The position numbers and the translations under genes were made by a program. A stretch of 64,000 nt of DNA, taken from Faecalibacterium sp. Lineage in GTDB: Bacteria > Bacillota > Clostridia > Oscillospirales > Ruminococcaceae. The stretch is taken from positions 62,001-126,000 of the forward strand of contig JAHHRL010000003.1 in NCBI GenBank assembly GCA_020025825.1. The letters run 5' to 3'. This document shows, in pieces, positions 1 to 8,134 of this stretch (its first letter is position 1; each line of letters begins with the position of its first letter). The notes beneath the pieces are model-generated. The model worked only from the letters and a program-made list of their open reading frames with translations, was not told the DNA's origin and ran no database searches.

Positions 1-1041
1 ACCACCAGCAGTCTTTGTGGTAGGTGCGTCCAGGTTTGCCAAAGCAGCGCCCATCATGCCGCCGCCGGAAACAACCTTGCCCAGCTCAACGCCTTCCTTT
101 ACGCCGGCAAAATCCAGCACAGCCTGAATGGGAGTACCAACAGGCACGATAACGTTGCAGGGGTTAGCACAAGCATCACCGTCCACGGTAATACGGCGCT
201 CCACCACCGGCATACCTGTAGCCAAATACTTGCCCAGCATAGAAACGCTGGTAACGTTCATAACAATCGTGCCGGCATCTGCGGGCAAACCGCCGTGGGG
301 CACTTCACGGCCCAGGCACTTTTCAATCAGAATCAGCTCAGCGCCGGTGCCGTACACAGCAGGCAGCGGATGAACCGTGATTTCCGGCATATCCTTGGTC
401 AGGCTGGTCAGCAAGTCGATTGCTTCTGCCTTATTGTTTTCAATGCCGATGACGCACTTGGGAATACCGGTGTACTTCAGCACAGCTGCAATACCGGAAA
501 TAACAGTTTCGCTGTTATCCAGCATCTCACGGTTGTCACTGGTCAGCAGAATCTCGCACTCAGATGCGTTAATCAACAGGGTATCCACAGGCTGCTTGGG
601 CTGCAGTTTTACATCTGCAGGGAAGCCTGCACCGCCCAGACCTACCAGACCGGATGCACGAACAGCCTTCAGGAAGCTTTCTTTATCAGAAATCTCCGGC
701 GGCTGCACAGCAGGGTCAACCGTCTGCAAACCGTCTGTAGTGATGACAACAGAATCGCAAACACGGCCGTTTGCCAAAGTCCAGGGCTCAATAGCCGTAA
801 CGGTACCAGACACGCTGGAGTGGATGTTTGCAGACACAAAGCCGCCTGCTTCACCAATCAACGTACCAACACAAACCGTATCGCCCTTTTTCACAACAGG
901 TTTTGCAGGCGCACCAATATGCTGAGACATCAAAATGCGCACTTTCTCAGGCAGCGGCAGCTGCACGGCTTTCATACCGGCAGTGGGCTTACCATGCGGC
1001 ACTTTGGCGCCCATAGCGGAACGCTTCAGTTTTTTGAACAT
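1..1041 (-). CDS. rnfC: Electron transport complex subunit RnfC (C-terminal part outside window)
   Basis: Subunit of the membrane Rnf complex, which moves electrons between ferredoxin and NAD and couples this to ion pumping. The 347 codons seen start at the ATG at 1041 and run off the left edge. The N-terminal part has the family's lipoyl-like barrel (residues about 25-85, with SQHIGAPAKPVV and ANIHSSVSGTV) and then the flavin/NADH-binding region around GLGGAGFP at residues about 135-142. The 4Fe-4S cysteine motifs expected in the C-terminal domain lie beyond the window. rnfC is usually the first gene of rnfCDGEAB, so the remaining subunits are expected to the left. A consensus-like promoter lies at 1132-1160. 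Identity is near certain from these motifs. Confidence 0.95.
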   Translation of the reverse strand, partial: MFKKLKRSAMGAKVPHGKPTAGMKAVQLPLPEKVRILMSQHIGAPAKPVVKKGDTVCVGTLIGEAGGFVSANIHSSVSGTVTAIEPWTLANGRVCDSVVITTDGLQTVDPAVQPPEISDKESFLKAVRASGLVGLGGAGFPADVKLQPKQPVDTLLINASECEILLTSDNREMLDNSETVISGIAAVLKYTGIPKCVIGIENNKAEAIDLLTSLTKDMPEITVHPLPAVYGTGAELILIEKCLGREVPHGGLPADAGTIVMNVTSVSMLGKYLATGMPVVERRITVDGDACANPCNVIVPVGTPIQAVLDFAGVKEGVELGKVVSGGGMMGAALANLDAPTTKTAGG

Positions 1042-1131
1042 GGATGACACAATCCCCCATTCTTCCTTTTGTTTGCCCGGCAAACAGCACAAGAGCGCAC
1101 TATTCCCCCGAACAATACTCTTAACATATCT

Positions 1132-1160
1132 ATTCTACGGATTTTTATTGCGCAAGTCAA
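1132..1160 (-). promoter_or_regulatory. Sigma-A type promoter for rnfC
   Basis: On the minus strand TTGACT (1155-1160) and TAGAAT (1132-1137) are separated by 17 bases, about 90 bases before the rnfC start. The rest of the 331-base gap between rnfC and the next gene (1042-1372) is AT-rich and shows no other gene or RNA that I recognise. Confidence 0.7.
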
Positions 1161-1372
1161 CGTATTTTTTCGGCAAAAACGACAAACAAAGCCTCTTTTT
1201 TTATGCTATTTTTTTGTCAAAGTCTTTCTGACCCCCATTTTTGCGTTATCCACAATTTTTTATGTATGCCTTTATGCACTTTTTTGTAAGCCAAATTCCT
1301 TTGCGCCGTATGCTTGTTTATGGTATACTAAGGCATAGAATCTTACCAATGGTAAAGGGAGGCGTTTCGCTT

Positions 1373-1516
1373 ATGAAAAAGTTACTTCAGTTTTTGCTTT
1401 CTGTCATTGCGCTGGTTGCTGCTATTCTCGGTTTATCTGTGTTGTGTGAAGAAAAGAAAAAGGATGCCGAGTATCTGACCCTTTACGATGACGTCCATCC
1501 CCATACAGAAAATTAA
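1373..1516 (+). CDS. Small single-pass membrane protein, unknown function
   Basis: A 47-residue protein. Residues 3-24 are one hydrophobic helix (LLQFLLSVIALVAAILGLSV), followed by a charged tail with CEEKKKDAEY. The start ATG at 1373 has GGGAGG nine bases upstream, and an AT-rich region with TATACT at 1325-1330 could be its promoter. A strong terminator follows 26 bases after the stop, so it appears to be its own transcription unit between rnfC and glpK. The size and layout fit a short membrane peptide; I do not recognise a family, and it could be an accessory peptide to a membrane complex. Confidence 0.65.
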   Translation: MKKLLQFLLSVIALVAAILGLSVLCEEKKKDAEYLTLYDDVHPHTEN

Positions 1517-1541
1517 CTAAAAAACACGTCAAAATTTTGTT

Positions 1542-1577
1542 AGTTGCTCAGCTTTTAAGCTGAGCAACTTTGTTTTA
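1542..1577 (+). terminator. Intrinsic terminator after the 47-residue gene
   Basis: A 13-base-pair stem (AGTTGCTCAGCTT with its complement, loop TT, 1542-1569) followed by TTGTTTT. Confidence 0.9.
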
Positions 1578-1660
1578 TACTTATTCCATGTAATTTTATA
1601 GCATCCTGAAAATATTACTGTGCAAAATAACAATAATTATTTAACGGAGGTCTTTTCATC

Positions 1661-3157
1661 ATGGAAGCCCACAAGCGTTATGTTCTGGCATTAGACCAGG
1701 GTACCACATCCAGCCGAGCCATCTTGTTCGACCACGACCAGCGTATGGTTTGTGTATCGCAGCAGGAGTTTACCCAGCACTACCCCAAACCCGGCTGGGT
1801 CGAGCATGACCCGATGGAAATCTGGGCCAGCCAGTCCAGCGTTATGACAGAAGTTATCGCCCGTGCTGACATCGAGCCTGAGCAAATCGCAGCAATCGGC
1901 ATTACCAACCAGCGTGAAACTACTATCATCTGGGACCGCCGCACCGGCCGGCCCATTTACAACGCAGTTGTTTGGCAGTGCCGCCGCTCGGCTGCTTTGG
2001 CTGAGGCATTTGCCGAAAAAGTCGGCGCCGATGTGATTCGGCAAAAAACAGGCCTGCTGCCCGATGCCTATTTTTCCGCTACAAAAATCCGTTGGATTTT
2101 GGACCACGTGCCCGGTGCACAGCAGCGTGCGGAACGAGGCGAGCTGGCCTTTGGTACTGTAGATACTTGGCTGATTTACAAGCTGACCGGCGGTAAGGTT
2201 CATGTAACCGACCGCACCAATGCCAGCCGCACCATGCTTTATAACATACATACCCTTGAATGGGACAAGGAGCTGTGCGACGCACTGAACATTCCCATGT
2301 GTATTTTGCCGGAGGTAAAGGGCTCCAGCGAAATTTACGGCACCTGCAATCTGTCCGGCTACGAAGTTCCCATTGCCGGTGCTGCCGGCGACCAGCACGC
2401 CGCTTTGTTCGGTCAGTGCTGCTTTAAGCCCGGCTGCGTCAAAAATACCTACGGCACAGGCTGCTTTATGTTGATGAACACCGGCGACCGTATTGTGGAC
2501 AGTAAAAACGGTTTGATTTCTACCATTGCTGCTTCGGCAGGGGATAAGGTAGAATACGCACTGGAGGGCAGCGTATTTGTTGGCGGCGCTTTGATTCAGT
2601 GGCTGCGTGACGAGCTTGGCTTTATCCGTGACAGTGCGGACAGTGAGTATTTTGCCCGCAAGGTTCCCAACACGGGCGGTGTGTATGTAGTGCCCGCCTT
2701 TACCGGTTTGGGCGCACCCCACTGGGATATGTATGCACGTGGTGCTATTTTGGGCATGACCCGTGGCACCGGGCGCAACCACATCATTCGTGCCGCTTTG
2801 GAAAGTATCGCATATCAAAGCGCCGATGTACTGCGTGCTATGCATGCCGACACCGGTTTGGAAATCGAATCCCTGAAAGTCGATGGCGGTGCCAGCGCAA
2901 ACAACCTCCTGATGCAAAGTCAGGCCGATATTGCCGGTGTTGCAGTCCGCCGTCCCAAAGTGCGGGAGACTACCGCCCTGGGCGCTGCCATGCTGGCAGG
3001 TCTTGCCGTCGGCTACTGGGAAAACTTGGACGAGCTGCACGCCAAGTGGCAGCTGGATACCGAATTTACCCGTCAGATTCCTGCGGAAGATGCAGAAAAA
3101 GCCCTTGCCGGCTGGGACAAGGCTGTTCAGCGTGCACGCGATTGGGCAGAAGAATAA
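1661..3157 (+). CDS. glpK: Glycerol kinase
   Basis: Phosphorylates glycerol with ATP to sn-glycerol 3-phosphate in the cytoplasm, the entry step of glycerol use. The 498-residue length is the usual one for the FGGY family. The N-terminal phosphate loop DQGTTSSRAI (residues about 12-21), the substrate region NQRETT and the C-terminal DGGASANN are all present. The start has ACGGAGG nine to ten bases upstream. The next gene begins 18 bases after the stop, suggesting cotranscription. No glycerol facilitator or glycerol-3-phosphate dehydrogenase is adjacent, so the source of glycerol is not shown here. Confidence 0.97.
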   Translation: MEAHKRYVLALDQGTTSSRAILFDHDQRMVCVSQQEFTQHYPKPGWVEHDPMEIWASQSSVMTEVIARADIEPEQIAAIGITNQRETTIIWDRRTGRPIYNAVVWQCRRSAALAEAFAEKVGADVIRQKTGLLPDAYFSATKIRWILDHVPGAQQRAERGELAFGTVDTWLIYKLTGGKVHVTDRTNASRTMLYNIHTLEWDKELCDALNIPMCILPEVKGSSEIYGTCNLSGYEVPIAGAAGDQHAALFGQCCFKPGCVKNTYGTGCFMLMNTGDRIVDSKNGLISTIAASAGDKVEYALEGSVFVGGALIQWLRDELGFIRDSADSEYFARKVPNTGGVYVVPAFTGLGAPHWDMYARGAILGMTRGTGRNHIIRAALESIAYQSADVLRAMHADTGLEIESLKVDGGASANNLLMQSQADIAGVAVRRPKVRETTALGAAMLAGLAVGYWENLDELHAKWQLDTEFTRQIPAEDAEKALAGWDKAVQRARDWAEE

Positions 3158-3175
3158 AAAGGAGCATATTTTTTC

Positions 3176-3913
3176 ATGCAATTAGTTTTTGTACGTCATG
3201 GCGAACCTAACTACGAAATTGACAGCTTAACAGAGGAGGGCTTTTTAGAGGCCGACCTTTTGGCGCAGCGGATTGTGCACGAACAGTGGCCGATAACCGA
3301 AATTTTTTGCAGTCCACTGGGGCGTGCACAAGATACCGCAAAGCCCACCTTACAGGCTTTGGGCAAAACCGCCCAAACTTGCAGCTGGCTGCGAGAGTTC
3401 AGCTGCGGCACATATACCCCGCCTGACGGCAACAAAGACGCAAAGAGTGTTCCATGGGATTTTTACCCGGACTATTGGACAGCCGACCCGGCTTTAGGCG
3501 ACCGTGACCGCTGGACACAGGCTGCTATTATGCAGCAAATGCCGGAAAATGTAACGCAGCGCTTCGCCGAAGTTACTGACGGGCTGGACGCAGTCCTTGC
3601 ACGCTACGGTTATCATCGGGAAAACGGTTACTACCGTGTGGACAAGGATGCACAGCGGGATGCCATGCTGGTGTTTTTCTGCCACTTAGGTTTAACCGGC
3701 GCCGCTTGCGGTCATCTGCTGAACATCGCCCCGCCGCTGCTGTGGCAAAGCTTCTTTTTGCCGGCTTCCAGCATTACTGTGCTGAACACGGAGCAGCGCC
3801 AGCCCGACATTGCCGGCTTCCGCTGTCAGGTAATGGGCGATACCCAGCACCTGCACACAAACGGGCGGCTTGTTAGCCCCATGGGTGCTTTTGGCCCGCT
3901 TTTTAACGGCTAA
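3176..3913 (+). CDS. Histidine phosphatase family protein
   Basis: A 245-residue cytoplasmic protein of the two-histidine phosphatase (phosphoglycerate mutase-like) superfamily. The phosphohistidine motif RHGE is at residues 7-10, and the second catalytic histidine lies in FFCHLGLTG near residue 174. It starts with AAGGAG nine bases upstream and 18 bases after glpK, so the two probably share a transcript. The substrate is unknown. The long insert between the two histidine motifs is unlike cobalamin CobC or true phosphoglycerate mutase, so I name only the superfamily. Confidence 0.85.
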   Translation: MQLVFVRHGEPNYEIDSLTEEGFLEADLLAQRIVHEQWPITEIFCSPLGRAQDTAKPTLQALGKTAQTCSWLREFSCGTYTPPDGNKDAKSVPWDFYPDYWTADPALGDRDRWTQAAIMQQMPENVTQRFAEVTDGLDAVLARYGYHRENGYYRVDKDAQRDAMLVFFCHLGLTGAACGHLLNIAPPLLWQSFFLPASSITVLNTEQRQPDIAGFRCQVMGDTQHLHTNGRLVSPMGAFGPLFNG

Positions 3914-3991
3914 CCTTAAAATTTAATTTTTTGTGAAATAAAATCCCCCTTTCTCTCGTATATGATATATAGACAGGAGGGGGATTTTGTT

Positions 3992-4258
3992 ATGATTTTC
4001 TTTTTGAACCAGCAGCCGTTACTCGTCACCATGGATTTAATCCAGCAGGCACGTTTGCGCATCTTGCTCCGTAAAGCCGGAATCCCGCATCGTGTCAAGG
4101 TAACCCGCTTAAGCAACGAGGGCCGCCATGAAGGTTTGCAGGGCCCGATGGTAGATTACAGCCACCAGTACACCATCTATGTGCGCCGCCGTGACTATGC
4201 ACGTGCACAAAAGCTAAAGCAGCCTGCTTTGCTTGCAGAAGCTTCCAGTGCAAAGTAA
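3992..4258 (+). CDS. Hypothetical protein, 88 residues
   Basis: A small basic protein with no membrane segment. AGGAGGGGG upstream selects the ATG at 3992. The central part (IQQARLRILLRKAGIPHRVKV, in a helix-strand pattern) and the closing YTIYVRRRDYARA resemble small putative-signal-transducing (DUF2007-like) proteins, but no diagnostic residue is visible, so this is only a suggestion. A TATGAT box at 3961-3966 may be its promoter. It ends before a bidirectional terminator and is probably transcribed alone. Confidence 0.65.
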   Translation: MIFFLNQQPLLVTMDLIQQARLRILLRKAGIPHRVKVTRLSNEGRHEGLQGPMVDYSHQYTIYVRRRDYARAQKLKQPALLAEASSAK

Positions 4259-4360
4259 GCTGTTTTTATAAGCACAACTTTACACACAAACGTTTGCCGC
4301 ACGGAGGGATTCGTATGTGTTTTATTTCTTACGCCTTTTCGGCAAGAATCTTGTGTACAT

Positions 4361-4396
4361 AAAAAGCCGCCATTTAACCAATGGCGGCTTTTTTTA
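4361..4396. terminator. Bidirectional terminator between convergent genes
   Basis: The stem GCCGCCATT (4366-4374) pairs with 4380-4388 and is flanked by AAAAA and TTTTTTT, so it can serve both strands. It slightly precedes the stop codon of the minus-strand gene at 4394. The bases 4259-4360 before it show nothing else recognisable. Confidence 0.88.
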
Positions 4397-5347
4397 TTTT
4401 ATTTCATCTTGCTGTGCATTATATGCCGGCAGCACGCTCAAAGCGGTTTCTGCGCCCCATGTATAATCCTTACTGCCTACCAGTGGCCAAAACAAATCCC
4501 AACCGGTATACAGCGCTGTTGCTTCCCGAATCAGCAGGGTACTGTACATTTCTGCCTTTTCCAGCAATTGATAGATATTTTCTTCCCGAGTTTCGCCTGT
4601 ATATGGGTCTTGCCAAACATTTGGCAGCCGAATTCCTTTATTCGCATCACGGGACGAAATCCCTCGCAAGGGCTGCGGTGTCAGGTGTCCGGTAATATAC
4701 CCTTTACCACCCATAAAACACTCCACAACCCGAAATGCTTTTTGCCGCAAGCGCAATGGTGTATGTGACACAAACAGCCGGCGCAATGTATACGCATGTG
4801 AAAAGGCATCTGCCAAACAGCTGCGGGGAATTTCCACCCCGTATGTATCCATAATAGCGCACTGCAATTGTGCATTTACCTGCGCCAGCTCGACCCCTGT
4901 CAGTTTGGGGCACATATCGTCTGCCGGAACAGCAGCTTTTCCGGTGGCTTTCTGGTGCAAATGGCTGTCCAGCGCAGCTTCAAACGCACCGTGTCCGGCC
5001 TTACCGCCATAGGGTGCACAACACTTGGTAATTGCTTCCACATAGGGGTGCACCACCGTATCAACAGCATAATGGGTCAGGAAACCCAAAAAGTAATCTC
5101 TTTGTGTCGGTGTAACCGCATACTTGCTCAGTGCCTTCAAAAAAGCACCTGTGCGCTCGCTGTGCATACGCTCACCGAATGCACGCAAATCTACTTTTCG
5201 TCGTGCCGCCGGGCGCCAGCCTTGATAAGGAAACAGCATATCCGGCCCGTTGGCACCTGCCATAAAAGCCGCACGGGAGGTGATGTTCCACCCGGCAGCC
5301 TGTGCCGCTTTTAACGCAATACTGGAATGAGTGTAACCTTCGGGCAT
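4394..5347 (-). CDS. Zinc-dependent phospholipase C family protein
   Basis: 317 residues in the zinc-dependent phospholipase C/S1-P1-like fold. The histidine and aspartate series expected for a trinuclear zinc site is visible: EGYTHSSIA at the N-terminus, GANGPDMLFPYQ near residue 30, FLTHYAVDTVVHPYV near 90 and ALDSHLHQKATG near 128. There is no signal peptide, so unlike the secreted clostridial toxin it is probably cytoplasmic. The ATG at 5347 is chosen because AAAGGAG lies seven bases before it; longer versions add unrelated sequence. Proteins of this group are common in gut Clostridia, and their substrates are not established. Confidence 0.85.
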   Translation of the reverse strand: MPEGYTHSSIALKAAQAAGWNITSRAAFMAGANGPDMLFPYQGWRPAARRKVDLRAFGERMHSERTGAFLKALSKYAVTPTQRDYFLGFLTHYAVDTVVHPYVEAITKCCAPYGGKAGHGAFEAALDSHLHQKATGKAAVPADDMCPKLTGVELAQVNAQLQCAIMDTYGVEIPRSCLADAFSHAYTLRRLFVSHTPLRLRQKAFRVVECFMGGKGYITGHLTPQPLRGISSRDANKGIRLPNVWQDPYTGETREENIYQLLEKAEMYSTLLIREATALYTGWDLFWPLVGSKDYTWGAETALSVLPAYNAQQDEIK

Positions 5348-5382
5348 AGTACGCTCCTTTAACATGGCAAAAAAACAAAAAT

Positions 5383-5420
5383 AATAAAGGCGTTCTGCTA
5401 TTGCACAGAACGCCTTTATT
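5383..5420 (-). terminator. Terminator after the small multidrug export protein gene
   Basis: A 15-base-pair stem (5383-5397 with 5406-5420) is followed on the minus strand by a T-rich run. It lies between the two minus-strand genes, so they are separate transcripts. Confidence 0.88.
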
Positions 5421-5446
5421 GTAACTGATTTGACAAAATAGTGCAA

Positions 5447-5929
5447 TCAGCCTACCGCAAAAAATGTGCTCAGGGCACCCAGTAAGCCTGCACTTGCCAA
5501 GCCCATAATCACACCTGCCAGCAGCACACCGCCCATGCAGGCAACCAGCACATCCTTAAACTTCATATCCAAAATAGAAGCTGCCAAGGTGCCCGTCCAT
5601 GCGCCGGTACCGGGCAGGGGAATGCCTACAAACAGCAGCAGCGCAAAGGTCAGGCCGCGGCCGGCTTTTGCCTCCAGCTTGCGGCCGCCCTTTTCGCCCT
5701 TTACGATAAAGAACTTGCAAATACCGCCAATTACCGGCTTATTGCAGCCCCAAATCAAAAACTTGCGTGCAAACAGATAGATAAAGGGCACCGGAAGCAT
5801 ATTACCCAAAACGCAGATAATGTAAGTAGGAATTACCGGCAAGCCCCATGCCAAACCAACCGGAATTGCACCACGCAGCTCAATAATAGGCAGCATGGAA
5901 ATAAAAAAGATTGCCAGGTATTGGAACAT
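5447..5929 (-). CDS. Small multi-drug export protein (COG2426-type membrane protein)
   Basis: 160 residues with about four hydrophobic segments. Recognisable features are the N-terminal YLAIFFISMLPIIELRGAIP and a glycine/proline-rich GIPLPGTGAWTG around residue 105, typical of the COG2426 'small multidrug export' family, a distant relative of the SNARE-associated (DedA/TVP38) proteins. The ATG at 5929 is preceded by AGGAG; upstream in-frame ATGs would add non-conserved sequence. The family name is historical and a drug substrate is not established. Confidence 0.85.
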   Translation of the reverse strand: MFQYLAIFFISMLPIIELRGAIPVGLAWGLPVIPTYIICVLGNMLPVPFIYLFARKFLIWGCNKPVIGGICKFFIVKGEKGGRKLEAKAGRGLTFALLLFVGIPLPGTGAWTGTLAASILDMKFKDVLVACMGGVLLAGVIMGLASAGLLGALSTFFAVG

Positions 5930-6035
5930 AAATTTTCTCCTATCAAAAAACGTTACATCATAATTTCGTGCACAAGAAAGCATTGTACCAGAAAGCCCCG
6001 CAAAAAGAAAGTGCTTTTTCTAAAACTTTACTGTT

Positions 6036-6788
6036 TTATAGGTCAATTTCCAAGCTGACAGGGCAGTGGTCGCTGCCGAAAATCTCGTTATGAATCTCTG
6101 CCGCACGAATCTTATCCTGAATACGGGCCGACACCAGAAAATAGTCAATGCGCCAGCCCGCATTCTTTTCACGGGCGTGGAAGCGATAGCTCCACCAGCT
6201 GTACTTTTCATGCTCAGGGTGCAGCAGGCGGAAGCTGTCCACAAAACCGGCCTGCTGCAGCTGCGTCATCTTTTCTCGTTCTTCGTCCGTAAAGCCTGCA
6301 TTCTTACGGTTCGTTTTCGGGTTTTTCAGGTCGATTTCCTGATGGGCCACATTCAAGTCGCCGCACAAAATCACGGGCTTTTTTGCGTCCAGTGCCAGCA
6401 AATAAGTACGGAATGCGTCCTCCCACTCCATGCGGTAATCCAAACGGCGCAGCTCGTTTTGGCTGTTGGGGGTATAGCAGTTCACCAAATAAAAGCTCGG
6501 ATACTCCAGCGTAATCACACGGCCTTCATGGTCATGCTCGTCAATGCCGATTCCTGTTGTTACTGCAATCGGCTGGGTCTTACACCAGCAAGCTGTGCCG
6601 GAGTAACCTTTTTTCTCCGCACTGTTCACATACTCGGTATATCCTTCGGGGGCAAACTCTGCCTGCCCCGGCTGCATTTTGGTTTCCTGCACGGAAAACA
6701 CATCGGCATCAAGCGCCGCAAACGATGCGGCAAAATCATGGGTAAGGCAGGCACGCAGCCCGTTTACATTCCAGCTAACAAGTTTCAT
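6036..6788 (-). CDS. xth: Exodeoxyribonuclease III
   Basis: Base-excision-repair AP endonuclease and 3'-5' exonuclease of the ExoIII/ExoA family. The 250 residues carry the whole active site: SWNVNGLRA at the N-terminus, VQETKMQ (metal-binding glutamate, about residue 34), CGDLNVAHQEIDL (about 147-159), and DYFLVS and GSDHCPV at the C-terminus. The ATG at 6788 is the family start; upstream in-frame ATGs only add unrelated residues. It stands alone between two transporter genes. Confidence 0.97.
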   Translation of the reverse strand: MKLVSWNVNGLRACLTHDFAASFAALDADVFSVQETKMQPGQAEFAPEGYTEYVNSAEKKGYSGTACWCKTQPIAVTTGIGIDEHDHEGRVITLEYPSFYLVNCYTPNSQNELRRLDYRMEWEDAFRTYLLALDAKKPVILCGDLNVAHQEIDLKNPKTNRKNAGFTDEEREKMTQLQQAGFVDSFRLLHPEHEKYSWWSYRFHAREKNAGWRIDYFLVSARIQDKIRAAEIHNEIFGSDHCPVSLEIDL

Positions 6789-6882
6789 AGATGCTCCTTC
6801 TTGCCAAAAGTGGCGTACAATCTGCATTTTTATGTTATTTAGTATATCATATTCCTTTTCTCTGCGGGAGAGTATTGAAAAT

Positions 6883-6912
6883 AAAAAAAGCCGCCCGGGG
6901 AGGGGCGGCAAA
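6883..6912 (-). terminator. Terminator after the folate ECF S component gene
   Basis: The stem GCCGCCC (6890-6896) pairs with GGGCGGC (6903-6909). On the minus strand it is followed by seven T residues. Confidence 0.85.
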
Positions 6913-6921
6913 ATTTTTATC

Positions 6922-7482
6922 TTATTTCTTTTGCAGCATCGGCAGTTTACGCAGTGCGCTTACCACCGGTATGCAAACCAAGGTGATTGCACAAGCGGTA
7001 ACCACACCGGAAATCATACGCTGCACGGATGCGCCAAACACCACCGGGAAGGAGTAATATCCCCAGAAAACACTGTCGGCCCACATAACCAGCGTATTCA
7101 AGACACTGGTAACCAGAGAGGCGCCAACCAAAATGCCGCCCAGCAGCATGGGGCGCTTTTCAACGGGGGTGCCGTTTTTGCACAGTGCCAGCACCAGCAA
7201 GCCTACGATGATGCCACGGCACATGGGGGGCGTCATCCACAAAGGCATCGTGGGGCTGAAGCCGTAGTTAATCAGCTGGTTGATAAACTCGCCCATGCCT
7301 GCAACCAGTGCAGCCTGACCGGGGCCCATCAAAATTGCTGCCAAAATAACCGGCAAAGAGCCAAAAGTGATGCGAATCACGTTGCCGATGCGGATGCTCA
7401 GGTAAGCAGACAGCAGCACGTACATGGCTGCCAGCACAGCGCACAGCGCCATTTTTTGGATGCGAGAATTACGTTTCGTCAT
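6922..7482 (-). CDS. folT: ECF transporter S component, folate type (FolT-like)
   Basis: A 186-residue integral membrane protein with about six hydrophobic segments. It begins with the MTKRNSRIQKMALCAVLAAMY pattern, in which an AxxxA-like helix contacts the shared EcfT module. It would bind extracellular folate, with uptake driven by an EcfAA'T module encoded elsewhere. Specificity is inferred mainly from the THF riboswitch in its leader, since these riboswitches classically control folT and folate synthesis genes. The start ATG at 7482 is eight bases after AGGAGG, and that site is buried in a hairpin (see leader). Confidence 0.88.
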   Translation of the reverse strand: MTKRNSRIQKMALCAVLAAMYVLLSAYLSIRIGNVIRITFGSLPVILAAILMGPGQAALVAGMGEFINQLINYGFSPTMPLWMTPPMCRGIIVGLLVLALCKNGTPVEKRPMLLGGILVGASLVTSVLNTLVMWADSVFWGYYSFPVVFGASVQRMISGVVTACAITLVCIPVVSALRKLPMLQKK

Positions 7483-7532
7483 AAAAAATACCTCCTTGTT
7501 CTGTCAGCAGCTGCGCCGCAGAACAGGAGGTA
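7483..7532 (-). terminator. Terminator / ribosome-site-sequestering hairpin of the THF riboswitch
   Basis: On the minus strand TACCTCCTGTTCTG pairs with CAGAACAAGGAGGTA (7489-7532, one bulged A), followed by six T residues and then directly by the ATG of folT. The 3' arm contains the AGGAGG ribosome binding site. The one hairpin can therefore stop transcription and, if read through, hide the ribosome site. Confidence 0.85.
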
Positions 7533-7589
7533 CAAAAGCGGGGTATAGGCAAAAAGGCCCACTGACCCCCGCCTGCATTCCCATTATGC

Positions 7590-7690
7590 AGCAGCGGGAT
7601 GCGGGCGATGCACCGCGGGTCGGTCCCTTCGTCTATGGTGCAACTCCCCGTCACCACAGCACTTGACGCGCCTCGCCCTACTCTGTTGAT
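7590..7690 (-). ncRNA. Tetrahydrofolate (THF) riboswitch
   Basis: The minus strand has the conserved series of the THF riboswitch class in order: AGAGTAGG, GCGTCAAGTG, GACGGGGAGTTG, ACGAAGGGA, then CGCGGTGCATCGCCCGCATC. GGGCGA and TCGCCC can form one helix and CACC/GGTG another. It lies in the leader of an ECF S component, the usual position. A second GC-rich hairpin (7538-7573) sits between the aptamer and the terminator and may take part in switching. Identified from remembered consensus, not a covariance search. Confidence 0.88.
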
Positions 7691-7770
7691 AATTGAATTA
7701 TAACACCACACACCCCAAATGCAATATACGGAGGCTTAAAATATATTTTTCACAAATTTTGAAAATTTGC

Positions 7771-7799
7771 TTGACAATTGGAAATCACAAGACTAAGAT
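7771..7799 (+). promoter_or_regulatory. Sigma-A promoter for the lysine riboswitch/AGCS unit
   Basis: TTGACA (7771-7776), a 17-base spacer and TAAGAT (7794-7799). It lies upstream of the riboswitch with no other gene between. Confidence 0.85.
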
Positions 7800-7849
7800 A
7801 AGTTTCAACGCAAGGCAATCATCTTTGCGGCAAAAAAATTGAATACACA

Positions 7850-8010
7850 ACATTGTCGGCAATAGAGGCGCGGGTGTTATCAGTACCTGTCAGGAGGCTG
7901 CGGAAGCCTATGAATGACAGAGAAAGGGACAACCGCCGAAACCGGCAGCTCCGCAGGCTGTCGTTGTTGGGTTACAGTTGAACAAGCTGTAAACTCTCAC
8001 CCTTTTTGGG
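7850..8010 (+). ncRNA. Lysine riboswitch (L-box)
   Basis: The order of conserved blocks matches the lysine class: ATAGAGGCGCG (7862-7872), CAGTACC (7881-7887), GAGAAAGGGAC (7920-7930), CCGCCGAAACC (7933-7943), GGCTGTCG, and a TTACAG/CTGTAA hairpin followed by CTCTC that can pair back to AGAGG. The glycine riboswitch, which more often precedes AGCS genes, does not fit. Identified by eye; a covariance search would settle it. Confidence 0.82.
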
Positions 8011-8028
8011 TGGAGGAGCTATTGCTTC

Positions 8029-8090
8029 ATGGACGCAATGCAGTTTTATGAAGCGGTGGACCTTACTGTCGGGTCCGCCGCTTTTTTGTT
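8029..8090 (+). terminator. Terminator/antiterminator of the lysine riboswitch
   Basis: AAGCGGTGGACC (8051-8062) pairs with GGTCCGCCGCTT and is followed by TTTTTT. Upstream, GCTTCAT (8034-8040) can instead pair with ATGAAGC (8048-8054), removing the base of the terminator stem, a plausible antiterminator. Confidence 0.85.
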
Positions 8091-8134
8091 GTTTTTGAGT
8101 CCGTTGCCGACCAAAAAAGAAAGGATGTTTTCTT

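Noticed and set aside
1691..3181. A 496-codon open frame antisense to glycerol kinase
   Set aside because: Composition is unlike a real protein, it has no plausible ribosome site and the sense strand encodes a clear glycerol kinase.
7850..8010. Glycine riboswitch before the AGCS symporter
   Set aside because: The expected tandem glycine aptamer blocks are missing, while AGAGG, AGTA, GAAAGGG and CGCCGAA match the lysine class in order.
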